A stretch of DNA of 64,000 bases from Lysinibacillus fusiformis (GTDB lineage Bacteria > Bacillota > Bacilli > Bacillales_A > Planococcaceae), in NCBI GenBank assembly GCA_030027265.1, contig JASENG010000001.1:62001-126000 (forward strand), read 5' to 3'. The stretch's first letter is position 1; each line of letters begins with the position of its first letter. The position numbers and the translations under genes are program-made. Shown here in pieces: positions 55,276-63,247 of the stretch. The notes beneath the pieces are model-generated. The model saw only the letters and a list, made by a program, of their open reading frames with translations, was not told the DNA's origin and did not search any database.

Positions 55276-56230
55276 ATTTTTGTTTGATTTTGACTGCGAT
55301 GAGTAAAAGGAAAGGGCTAAGCAAAATTCCGTAAAAGCCGAAAAGTAATATGGAGGCAGCACTTATAAAGAAAGTATGTACAGTTCTTAGATGGAAGGTA
55401 GAAGCCCATAATAAGGACTCGGCAATCTGCCTTGTGATCATGATGAAAATATAAAGAATAATCAAAGACAGGCATAAGAACTTCTCTCCAATAGCAAAGA
55501 AGTAAATAGCAATCGGGATAAGAAATAAACCAATCCCGAAAAATGGAAGGGCATCTGCCAAGGAAATTAAAAAGGATTTATTAACGGGATGGTCAAACTG
55601 TAATAGTGCCAGTCCCAAGCTTAGTAAAAAGAAGGTAATGATGAATAATTGAAATTCAACAAAGAGAAAGTACCCAAATAGACTTGTACCTTTAGAGAAA
55701 TATCCTTTCCACTCTTCACGATATTGCTTGGGAACATAAATGAAAAACCAATGGCGATTATTTTTGGATTCAAAAATGGCAAAGAAGAAAGCTACAATAA
55801 ATATAAAAAGTTCAATGATATAGGATAGGATATCTTGCAAAACATTTGCTATGCCCATTATGGCACCGTCAATATAGGAAAGAGACTTATTGAAAATCGT
55901 TTCTAATAAAATATGATCGCCGGAATTAAGAATATCCAAATTTTGAACTTGCACCTTCACTTCAGGGTAAATGGAGATAATGCTCTGGACTGTCATAAAA
56001 AAGAATACATAAGTGGATATGAATATTAATGCGGAAATCAAAAGAGCACTTAATATGTATGGTATTCTTAAATACTTATGAAAAAAGTTGATAACAGGAT
56101 ACAAAAAGTAAGCACAAAATATGGCTATCGATACAGGCAATATTAGCCATAAAACCAAAAAATATAAAATTAACAGTAAATATTTTAGGTTCTTTTTGTA
56201 AGGAAACGAGTTCTTTTTACTTGTTTGCAA
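55262..56230 (-). CDS. ytvI: AI-2E transporter family protein (YtvI-like permease)
   Basis: This 322-residue multi-pass membrane protein of the AI-2 exporter/PerM superfamily has about seven helices, including a pair near the N-terminus (about 14-45 and 55-78) and four in the C-terminal half. The family patterns ALPFFGIGLFLIPIAIY and GFYGILLSPFLLLIAVKI are visible. Its substrate is unknown. I chose the TTG at 56230 because AGAGGTG is six bases upstream; a GTG three codons earlier overlaps that site. It is convergent with fxsA (14-bp overlap) and divergent from citZ, as ytvI is in this neighbourhood of other Bacilli. Confidence 0.82.
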   Translation of the reverse strand: MQTSKKNSFPYKKNLKYLLLILYFLVLWLILPVSIAIFCAYFLYPVINFFHKYLRIPYILSALLISALIFISTYVFFFMTVQSIISIYPEVKVQVQNLDILNSGDHILLETIFNKSLSYIDGAIMGIANVLQDILSYIIELFIFIVAFFFAIFESKNNRHWFFIYVPKQYREEWKGYFSKGTSLFGYFLFVEFQLFIITFFLLSLGLALLQFDHPVNKSFLISLADALPFFGIGLFLIPIAIYFFAIGEKFLCLSLIILYIFIMITRQIAESLLWASTFHLRTVHTFFISAASILLFGFYGILLSPFLLLIAVKIKQKSIYE

Positions 56231-56267
56231 AAATTTCACCTCTGTTTTATGTAATTCGTATCTCGTT

Positions 56268-56298
56268 AAAATCGATTTATTCTCCTTTAATCGATTTT
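56268..56298 (+). repeat. 10-bp inverted repeat with T-run between ytvI and citZ
   Basis: AAAATCGATT (56268-56277) and AATCGATTTT (56289-56298) form perfect arms around 11 bp, followed by TTCTTT. It looks like a terminator reading toward citZ, but it lies between divergent genes, so an operator role (for example for a citZ repressor) is possible. Confidence 0.5.
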
Positions 56299-56340
56299 TT
56301 CTTTAACTAATCAGTTTTTTCTTAATTTCATTCAAATACA

Positions 56341-56369
56341 TTCACAAAGACGTCAAAATTTATTATAAT
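56341..56369 (+). promoter_or_regulatory. Promoter of citZ
   Basis: TTCACA (56341-56346) and TATAAT (56364-56369) have a 17-bp spacer. Confidence 0.75.
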
Positions 56370-56375
56370 ATGAGA

Positions 56376-56389
56376 TGTAAGCGATTTAC
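56376..56389 (+). promoter_or_regulatory. Candidate cre site at the citZ start
   Basis: TGTAAGCGATTTAC matches the CcpA consensus TGWAANCGNTNWCA except at the last two bases. It lies just downstream of the -10, a position that blocks RNA polymerase. B. subtilis citZ is also CcpA-controlled. Confidence 0.45.
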
Positions 56390-56478
56390 TTATAGGTTCA
56401 CATGAGCAGAATTATTTAGGTGCTACAAAAAGAAAGCACTTACAACTAAAATCTTTTATAAAGAGGGAGCGATTTTTT

Positions 56479-57594
56479 ATGACAGCAACACGCGGTTTAG
56501 AAGGTATCGTAGCTGCAGAAACTAAAATCAGTTCAATTATCGATGACACACTTACATACGTTGGATACAATATTGATGATTTAACTGACAATGCTACATT
56601 CGAAGAGGTAGTATATTTACTTTGGCACACACGTTTACCGAAAAAAGACGAGCTGGCTGAGTTAACAAAACAATTAGCTGAAAATGCTGAAGTACCTCAA
56701 GCAATTTTCGACCAATTTAAAGCTTATCCACTAGAAACAGTACACCCAATGGCTGCACTTCGTACGGCGATTTCATTATTAGGTGTTTATGATTCAGAAG
56801 CTGACGACATGACTCCAGAAGCGAACTACCGTAAAGCAATCCGTTTACAAGCTAAAATTGCTACTGTAGTAACTGGTTTCTCTCGTATCCGTAAAGGCTT
56901 AGAACCAATTGCACCAAAACCTGAATTAGGATATGCTGCAAACTTCTTATATATGTTACACGGTAAAGATCCAGCTCCAATCGAAATCGAAGCATTCAAC
57001 AAAGCATTAGTTTTACATGCTGACCATGAATTAAACGCTTCAACATTTACAGCTCGCGTTTGTGTAGCGACATTATCTGATGTATATTCAGGTATCACTT
57101 CTGCTATTGGCGCTTTAAAAGGGCCATTACACGGTGGAGCTAACGAGCAAGTTATGAAAATGCTATCTGAAATTGGATCAGTTGATAATGTTGAAAACTA
57201 TATCCAAACTAAATTAGATAACAAAGAAAAAATCATGGGCTTCGGTCACCGCGTATATCGTAAAGGCGACCCACGTGCAAAACACTTACGCGTAATGAGT
57301 GAAAAATTAACAAAATTAACTGGTAAACCAGAATTATTCGATATGTCAGTGAAAATCCATGACATGATCGTTGGGCAAAAAGGTCTTCCAGCAAACGTAG
57401 ACTTCTTCTCAGCATCAGTTTATGATTCATTAGGAATCGAACATGACTTATTCACGCCAATCTTCGCTGTATCTCGTACATCAGGTTGGATTGCACATAT
57501 TTTAGAACAATATGCTAACAATCGCCTAATTCGTCCTCGTGCAGAATATGTTGGACCAGGAATGCAAAAATATGTATCAATCGAGGAAAGATAA
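56479..57594 (+). CDS. citZ: Citrate synthase
   Basis: This 371-residue enzyme condenses oxaloacetate and acetyl-CoA to citrate. The catalytic residues are visible in LKGPLHGGANEQV (His), IMGFGHRVYRKGDPRA (His) and ANVDFFSASVY (Asp). The length fits the dimeric Gram-positive type I form. The start ATG follows GAGGGAGCG by seven bases. It is followed by icd after 78 bp containing a hairpin with a weak T-run. Codon use in citZ and icd is more biased than in their neighbours (many TTA, GTA, GCT, AAC), as in highly expressed genes. Confidence 0.97.
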   Translation: MTATRGLEGIVAAETKISSIIDDTLTYVGYNIDDLTDNATFEEVVYLLWHTRLPKKDELAELTKQLAENAEVPQAIFDQFKAYPLETVHPMAALRTAISLLGVYDSEADDMTPEANYRKAIRLQAKIATVVTGFSRIRKGLEPIAPKPELGYAANFLYMLHGKDPAPIEIEAFNKALVLHADHELNASTFTARVCVATLSDVYSGITSAIGALKGPLHGGANEQVMKMLSEIGSVDNVENYIQTKLDNKEKIMGFGHRVYRKGDPRAKHLRVMSEKLTKLTGKPELFDMSVKIHDMIVGQKGLPANVDFFSASVYDSLGIEHDLFTPIFAVSRTSGWIAHILEQYANNRLIRPRAEYVGPGMQKYVSIEER

Positions 57595-57618
57595 TTTTTT
57601 AAAAATATGTTAGAATTG

Positions 57619-57646
57619 TCTAGGACTGTGATTTCACAGTCCTAGA
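57619..57646 (+). terminator. Hairpin between citZ and icd
   Basis: TCTAGGACTGTG and CACAGTCCTAGA form a perfect 12-bp stem with a four-base loop. Only TTTATG follows, so it probably attenuates or stabilises mRNA rather than ending all transcription. Confidence 0.6.
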
Positions 57647-57672
57647 TTTATGAAAATAGGGAGGCAACATCC

Positions 57673-58932
57673 ATGTCTAAAATTGTAGTAGAAAACGGTG
57701 CTCTTAATGTACCAAACAACCCAACAATTCCTTTCATCGAAGGTGACGGAATTGGTCCAGATATCTGGGCTGCAGCTTCACGTGTAATCGATGCAGCGGT
57801 TGACAAAGCTTATAACGGTGAAAAGAAAATCGAATGGTTAGAAGTTCTTGCAGGTGAAAAAGCATTCAACCAAACTGGTGAATGGTTACCACAAGAAACT
57901 TTAGATAAAATCAACGAATATTTAATCGCTATTAAAGGACCTCTTACAACTCCAATCGGTGGCGGTATCCGTTCATTAAACGTAGCATTACGTCAACAAC
58001 TTGACCTATATGTATGCTTACGTCCAGTACGTCACTTCGAAGGTGTGCCATCTCCAGTTAAAAAACCAGAAGATGTTGACATGGTAATCTTCCGTGAAAA
58101 CACTGAAGATATCTACGCTGGTATTGAATATGCTCAAGGTTCTGAAGAAGTGAAAAAAGTTATCAACTTCTTGAAAGAAGAAATGGGCGTTAACAAAATC
58201 CGTTTCCCAGAAACTTCAGGTATCGGTATTAAACCAGTATCTAAAGAAGGTACTGAGCGTTTAGTGCGTTCTGCTATCGAGTATGCTATTAAACATAACC
58301 GTCCTTCTTTAACATTAGTTCACAAAGGTAACATCATGAAATTCACTGAAGGTGGATTCAAACAATGGGGTTATGATTTAGCTGAACGTGAATATGGCGA
58401 TAAAGTATTCACTTGGGACCAATATGACCGCATTAAAGAAGCTGAAGGCGTTGAAGCTGCTAACAAAGCTCAAGACGAAGCTTTAGCTGCTGGTAAAGTA
58501 CTTGTAAAAGATTCTATCGCTGATATCTTCTTACAACAAATCCTAACTCGTCCAAATGAGTTCGATGTAGTTGCTACAATGAACTTAAATGGTGACTATA
58601 TCTCTGATGCATTAGCTGCACAAGTTGGTGGTATCGGTATCGCTCCGGGAGCTAACATTAACTATGTAACTGGACATGCGATCTTCGAAGCAACTCACGG
58701 AACAGCTCCAAAATATGCTGGACAAGATAAAGTAAACCCATCTTCAGTATTACTTTCAGGTGTATTAATGCTTGAACACTTAGGATGGCAAGAAGCTGCA
58801 GATTTAATCACTAACTCTGTAGAAAAAACAATCGCTTCTAAAGTTGTAACTTATGACTTCGCTCGTTTAATGGATGGCGCTACTGAAGTTAAATGTTCAG
58901 AGTTCGCTAACGAATTAATCAACAACCTATAA
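57673..58932 (+). CDS. icd: Isocitrate dehydrogenase (NADP+)
   Basis: This 419-residue enzyme oxidises isocitrate to 2-oxoglutarate. The substrate/phosphorylation-loop serine lies in [27 protein letters not shown] and [14 protein letters not shown] carry the Mg-isocitrate ligands. [19 protein letters not shown] forms the NADP specificity region, as in NADP-type enzymes of Bacillus. The start ATG follows AGGGAGG by eight bases. The mdh gene follows after 229 bp but is separated by a terminator. Confidence 0.97.
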   Translation: MSKIVVENGALNVPNNPTIPFIEGDGIGPDIWAAASRVIDAAVDKAYNGEKKIEWLEVLAGEKAFNQTGEWLPQETLDKINEYLIAIKGPLTTPIGGGIRSLNVALRQQLDLYVCLRPVRHFEGVPSPVKKPEDVDMVIFRENTEDIYAGIEYAQGSEEVKKVINFLKEEMGVNKIRFPETSGIGIKPVSKEGTERLVRSAIEYAIKHNRPSLTLVHKGNIMKFTEGGFKQWGYDLAEREYGDKVFTWDQYDRIKEAEGVEAANKAQDEALAAGKVLVKDSIADIFLQQILTRPNEFDVVATMNLNGDYISDALAAQVGGIGIAPGANINYVTGHAIFEATHGTAPKYAGQDKVNPSSVLLSGVLMLEHLGWQEAADLITNSVEKTIASKVVTYDFARLMDGATEVKCSEFANELINNL

Positions 58933-58966
58933 TTCGTAAGCATTATAAAATTATAATTTAAAAAAT

Positions 58967-59025
58967 GGGTAGCTTTTATGACTAAAGTAGGAATACTTTA
59001 TGAATTATTAGCTACCCTTCTTTTT
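58967..59025 (+). terminator. Terminator after icd
   Basis: GGGTAGCT pairs with AGCTACCC, with an inner AAAGTA/TACTTT stem. TTCTTTTTATTT follows. Confidence 0.8.
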
Positions 59026-59091
59026 ATTTCTTCCATTTTTGGCTATATTGAGTTTAGATGGTTTATTTATGCAAATTCAATCTTTTCAGTT

Positions 59092-59115
59092 AAGGGAAAA
59101 TCTCCGTATTCCCTT
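59092..59115. promoter_or_regulatory. Inverted repeat upstream of mdh, candidate operator
   Basis: AAGGGAA (59092-59098) and TTCCCTT (59109-59115) are perfect arms around 10 bp. They lie 46 bp before the mdh start; the centre-to-centre arm distance is 17 bp. No matching regulator is apparent. Confidence 0.35.
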
Positions 59116-59161
59116 TATATGAGTACTATACAAACTTAAATCCAAAAGGGGCGTTTAAATT

Positions 59162-60100
59162 ATGACATTGAAACGTAAAAAAATATCTGTCATTGGTGCA
59201 GGATTTACTGGAGCAACAGCAGCGTTTTTAGCAGCTCAAAAAGAACTTGGTGATGTTGTCTTAGTGGATATACCTCAAGCCGAGAACCCAACGAAAGGGA
59301 AGGCCTTAGATATGTGGGAAGCTGCACCAGTACAAGGATTTGATTCCTTTGTCAAAGGTACTTCCGACTATGCGGATACCGCTGATTCTGATGTAGTGAT
59401 TATAACTGCAGGGGTTGCGCGAAAACCTGGAATGAGCAGAGATGATTTAGTGCAGATCAATCAAAAGGTTATGAAATCCGTTGCTGGGGAAATTTCAAAA
59501 TATTCCCCAAATGCTATTATTCTGGTATTGACAAATCCGGTAGATGCAATGACTTATACAGTATTTAAAGAAACGGGATTCCCTAAAAATCGAGTGATCG
59601 GACAATCAGGCGTCCTGGATACAGCTCGATTCTGTGCATTTGTGGCAGAAGAGTTAAGCATCTCCGTAAAGGATATTAAAGGTTTTGTATTAGGTGGACA
59701 CGGAGATACAATGGTTCCTCTTACGCGTTATTCCTATGCAGGTGGAATTCCATTGGAAACATTGATCGCTCCAGAGCGTTTAGAAGAAATTGTTCAACGA
59801 ACGCGAGTGGGCGGGGGCGAGATTGTCAATCTATTAGGCAACGGTTCTGCCTACTATGCACCTGCAGCAGCCCTTATCGAAATGGCGGAAGCCATTATAA
59901 AGGACCAAAAACGTATATTGCCAACAATAGCCTATTTAGAAGGCGAATACGGCTATGACGGCATCTACCTTGGTGTACCTACCATACTAGGTGCAAATGG
60001 AATCGAAAAAATCTTCGAACTTGAGTTAACCGATAAGGAAAAATCAGCACTTGATGTTTCCGCTGAAGCAGTAAGAGAAGTAATGAGTGTATTGGAATAA
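59162..60100 (+). CDS. mdh: Malate dehydrogenase
   Basis: This 312-residue LDH-type NAD-dependent enzyme oxidises malate to oxaloacetate. The NAD motif is [13 protein letters not shown], the substrate arginines lie in [16 protein letters not shown], the catalytic His is in [12 protein letters not shown], and [10 protein letters not shown] is present. [17 protein letters not shown] with an acidic residue after the second strand fits NAD use. The start ATG follows AAAAGGGG. It completes the citZ-icd-mdh TCA block but has its own upstream region and terminator. Confidence 0.97.
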   Translation: MTLKRKKISVIGAGFTGATAAFLAAQKELGDVVLVDIPQAENPTKGKALDMWEAAPVQGFDSFVKGTSDYADTADSDVVIITAGVARKPGMSRDDLVQINQKVMKSVAGEISKYSPNAIILVLTNPVDAMTYTVFKETGFPKNRVIGQSGVLDTARFCAFVAEELSISVKDIKGFVLGGHGDTMVPLTRYSYAGGIPLETLIAPERLEEIVQRTRVGGGEIVNLLGNGSAYYAPAAALIEMAEAIIKDQKRILPTIAYLEGEYGYDGIYLGVPTILGANGIEKIFELELTDKEKSALDVSAEAVREVMSVLE

Positions 60101-60119
60101 AAAATAGTTTTATAATTAG

Positions 60120-60148
60120 TCGAGTGGGGATTATTCCACTCGATTTTT
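60120..60148 (+). terminator. Terminator after mdh
   Basis: TCGAGTGG pairs with CCACTCGA around eight bases, followed by TTTTT. Confidence 0.85.
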
Positions 60149-60292
60149 AAGTTGTTAAACAATTCGTAAATATATAATATATAACATAATTTTTCCGACA
60201 AGGCTTCTAAATTTCCCGGGATATTGTATATACGTTTGCAAAAAATCATCCGGGATATGCAAAAAACTAATTTCTTTCAATATTTCTAGAGA

Positions 60293-60321
60293 TTGTTATT
60301 TTTAAAAAAAATTGATACTAT
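60293..60321 (+). promoter_or_regulatory. Promoter of maoC-like-phoPR
   Basis: TTGTTA (60293-60298) and TACTAT (60316-60321) have a 17-bp spacer. Upstream lie two direct repeats of CCGGGATAT (60216 and 60250) and TGCAAAAAA (60237 and 60258). Confidence 0.55.
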
Positions 60322-60356
60322 GAAGGTAATCGCGAATAGAAGGGGTTGCTGCTTAA

Positions 60357-60794
60357 TTGCTGCTGCGTAAAGGTTTGAAACTCGGGAAGAAGATTGATGA
60401 GATTCGTGTTGGAGAAAAGCTACAGTTAACTGAAAAGATTGAAGACAAGGACTTGCTTCTATATTTAGGCTTAACAAATGATAATAATCCGCTATATATT
60501 CAACATGATTATGCAGTCGGAACACCGTTCAAAAAACCGATTGTTCCTGCGATCATGTTAAATGGAATCGTTACTTCTGCCATATCCAAACATTTACCTG
60601 GACCTGGCTCTCATATTCGTGAACAAAGTCTTATTTATTTGGAGCCAGTGTATCATTATGAAACCATTGAAATATTACTTGAAGTGCAGCATATCGATTT
60701 AATACAGAATTATGTCGAGATCTATGTGAATGCATATAAAGAAAAAGACATACAGGTAATGAATGGCATTTTAAAAGCAGTACCACCTTATTAG
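60357..60794 (+). CDS. MaoC/hotdog-fold hydratase-like protein
   Basis: This 145-residue single hotdog protein resembles (R)-specific enoyl-CoA hydratases: LTNDNNPLYIQHDYA followed by the central hotdog helix and HLPGPGSHIREQSLIYLEPV. The catalytic D-x-N-P-x-H motif is changed to D-N-N-P-L-Y, and the usual AHG region reads VPAIMLNGI, so hydratase activity may be lost or the substrate different. A similar gene precedes phoP in several Bacilli. The start is TTG with a rather distant AGAAGGGG; the start is therefore uncertain. It is probably co-transcribed with phoPR. Confidence 0.75.
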   Translation: MLLRKGLKLGKKIDEIRVGEKLQLTEKIEDKDLLLYLGLTNDNNPLYIQHDYAVGTPFKKPIVPAIMLNGIVTSAISKHLPGPGSHIREQSLIYLEPVYHYETIEILLEVQHIDLIQNYVEIYVNAYKEKDIQVMNGILKAVPPY

Positions 60795-60851
60795 TGTTTT
60801 TGTTTTAATGATTTGAAATGGGGGTTTCGAATCATCATTTGGAGGTTGTTT

Positions 60852-61568
60852 ATGTTAAAAACAATTTTAGTTGTAGACGATGAAGCATCAATTGCAACAT
60901 TATTAAAGTACAATTTGGAGCGCGCTGGGTATGAAGTATTACTTGCTCATGACGGAAAAGCAGGCTTGGATATGGCCATCGAACATTCACCAGATCTGAT
61001 ATTATTGGATTTGATGCTGCCAACCATGGATGGGATGGAAGTATGCAAGGAGTTGCGCAGTCAAAAAAGCAATATTCCGATTATCATGCTTACTGCACGC
61101 GATGATGAATTTGATAAGGTATTAGGTTTAGAGCTTGGTGCCGATGATTATATGACAAAGCCCTTTAGTCCACGTGAAGTAATTGCACGTGTAAAGGCGG
61201 TTCTAAGAAGATTTACACCGATTCAACAGCAAGAACAAGAAGAAGAACCAGAAAATGCCGTTTACCAATTTGGGAAGCTGCAGGTCTATCCAAATCGTTT
61301 TGAAGCATTTCTTGATGAGGAGACTCTTGAATTTACGCCAAAAGAGTTTGAGTTGCTCGTTTATCTATTGGAAAATAAAAATCGTGTGTTAACGCGGGAC
61401 CAGTTGCTTAGCGCTGTGTGGAACTATGACTTTGCCGGTGATACTCGAATCGTGGATGTGCATATTAGCCATTTACGGGATAAAATTGAGGAAAATAGCC
61501 GTAAACCGAAATTCATCAAAACAATAAGAGGGATTGGATATAAATTTGAGGAGCCAAAAAGCCTATGA
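60852..61568 (+). CDS. phoP: Phosphate-response regulator PhoP
   Basis: This 238-residue OmpR-class response regulator activates phosphate-starvation genes. The receiver domain has the acidic pocket VVDDEAS, the phosphoacceptor D53 in LILLDLMLP and the switch lysine in MTKPFSP. The C-terminal winged helix contains LTRDQLLSAVWNYDFAGDTRIVDVHISHLRDKI. The start is the ATG at 60852, with GGAGG six bases upstream; the frame extends 13 codons further without a ribosome site. It overlaps phoR by four bases (ATGA). By sequence it could also be called YycF/WalR-like, but the mdh-phoP-phoR order makes PhoP secure. Confidence 0.95.
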   Translation: MLKTILVVDDEASIATLLKYNLERAGYEVLLAHDGKAGLDMAIEHSPDLILLDLMLPTMDGMEVCKELRSQKSNIPIIMLTARDDEFDKVLGLELGADDYMTKPFSPREVIARVKAVLRRFTPIQQQEQEEEPENAVYQFGKLQVYPNRFEAFLDEETLEFTPKEFELLVYLLENKNRVLTRDQLLSAVWNYDFAGDTRIVDVHISHLRDKIEENSRKPKFIKTIRGIGYKFEEPKSL

Positions 61569-63010
61569 AGGCATATCGTAACCGATTATTTGTTACCTTC
61601 ATGATATTAACTGGTTCTATATTAGCTGTCCTTGGCTTTATCTTAGGTCAGCTTTTTCCTTTTATCATGGAGAATTTTGCAGTGAAAAGTAATCTGGAAT
61701 TCAGTGCTGAACGGATAGAAGAAATCCGTAGACAGTTTGCTTCTATTATTGCATTCTTGATTTTTCTTAGCTTTGTGTTGATTTGCATTGTTGCCAATCA
61801 TCTGATTAAAAATTTACTGGACCCGATTGAAAATATCACTCTGACAGCCAAAGAGTTAACCAAAGGGAATTACCGCGCCAGAGCCTATGCGCTTGGTCCT
61901 TTAAGTATTGTGGAATTAAGAAATTCCATTAATATTCTAGCAAGGAATCTACAAGAAATTGAAAAAATTCGAGAGATTGAAGAGGAGCGCTTAAAAACCT
62001 TAATTGAAAATATGGGGAGTGCTCTGATTATGATTGATCGTGAGGCGACCGTGTCGATTGTAAACCGTCAATTTCTTGATGGATTTGAGCTTTCCATCGA
62101 TGAAGTGAAGGGCTATAACTTTTTGACGCTTGGGTTGCCGAACGAGCTGGAAAAATTTATAGATCATGTTTTTTTAACAGAGCTCCCATACCGAAAGCAA
62201 ATTGAAGTGGAAATCCATCAGGAAATCCAATATAAACAGGTATATGGTGCACCTGTGGTTGGAGATCACGGGCGCTGGCTTGGAGTTGTAATCGTCATGC
62301 ATGACATTTCTGAGTTAATTCGTTTAGAGCAAATTCGGAAGGACTTTGTTGCGAATGTATCCCATGAACTAAGAACGCCGATCACTTCCATAAAAGGATT
62401 TTCTGAAACTTTGCTAGATGGTGCGTTTAAAGATGAGAAAATGCTTATTTCATTCTTGGATATCATTTATCAGGAAAGTAATAGGCTTCAAATGCTGATT
62501 CAAGATTTGCTCGAGTTATCCAAAATAGAACAGCATGGGTTTTCAGTCAATATCATGCCAACAAGCCTTCAGGATGTATTAATTCGAGCCGTGGAATTAA
62601 CAAGTCCGCGTCTTGATGAGAAAAACATGCAATTTGATGTAGATATTGTTCGCGATGTCATGGTCATGGGTGACTTTAACCGCCTGATCCAAATCTTTAC
62701 GAACCTTATTACAAATTCAATTACCTATTCTCCGGAGGATACAACGATTACTCTACGTATAAAGGAAAATAAGGAATACGGAATTATCGAGGTTGAGGAC
62801 CAAGGAATGGGAATCGAGAAAAGCGAAATTGCCCGTATATTTGAACGATTTTATCGTATCGATAAAGCCCGCAGCCGCAATTCAGGAGGTACTGGATTAG
62901 GGCTCGCGATTGTCAAGCATTTGGTGGAAGCCCATCATGGGAAGATTAACGTAGAAAGTACAATTGGCAAAGGGACTTGTATGAAAGTACTCATTCCAAT
63001 TAAAAAGTGA
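61565..63010 (+). CDS. phoR: Sensor histidine kinase PhoR, short extracytoplasmic loop
   Basis: This is a 481-residue membrane kinase. TM1 is about 8-30 and TM2 about 58-80, leaving an external loop of only about 27 residues; B. subtilis PhoR is about 579 residues with a folded external domain. A HAMP domain (about 80-135), a PAS domain (about 143-250), the phosphoacceptor H267 in FVANVSHELRTP, and the ATPase N, G1 and G2 boxes (NLITNSITYS, VEDQGMGI, GGTGLGLAIVKHL) follow. It phosphorylates PhoP. The short loop means that the signal must be read by the membrane, HAMP or PAS parts (inference). It overlaps phoP as ATGA. Confidence 0.94.
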   Translation: MKAYRNRLFVTFMILTGSILAVLGFILGQLFPFIMENFAVKSNLEFSAERIEEIRRQFASIIAFLIFLSFVLICIVANHLIKNLLDPIENITLTAKELTKGNYRARAYALGPLSIVELRNSINILARNLQEIEKIREIEEERLKTLIENMGSALIMIDREATVSIVNRQFLDGFELSIDEVKGYNFLTLGLPNELEKFIDHVFLTELPYRKQIEVEIHQEIQYKQVYGAPVVGDHGRWLGVVIVMHDISELIRLEQIRKDFVANVSHELRTPITSIKGFSETLLDGAFKDEKMLISFLDIIYQESNRLQMLIQDLLELSKIEQHGFSVNIMPTSLQDVLIRAVELTSPRLDEKNMQFDVDIVRDVMVMGDFNRLIQIFTNLITNSITYSPEDTTITLRIKENKEYGIIEVEDQGMGIEKSEIARIFERFYRIDKARSRNSGGTGLGLAIVKHLVEAHHGKINVESTIGKGTCMKVLIPIKK

Positions 63011-63111
63011 ACTTAACAATAGATTTACAAAGTTGTTATCGTTGCTTCATATTTCTATTATATGATTATTTACAGAAACCCCCCTGTTTCAAATTTGTAA
63101 TAGATAAACAT

Positions 63112-63153
63112 AAAAGAAAATGTCCCTTGTCTATCGGGGCATTTTCTTTTTTT
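63112..63153 (+). terminator. Terminator after phoPR
   Basis: AAAAGAAAATGTCCC pairs with GGGGCATTTTCTTTT around about nine bases, followed by TTTT. Between phoR and this hairpin a small GAAAC/GTTTC repeat lies near 63075-63090. Confidence 0.88.
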
Positions 63154-63247
63154 CTAAAAAGAATGTTTCCTTGCTGAAACTTTTGCATCTGTCATCCGTA
63201 AATAAATAAAAGACAAAATTAATTTAAAGATTGAGGGGGGCCTCCAA

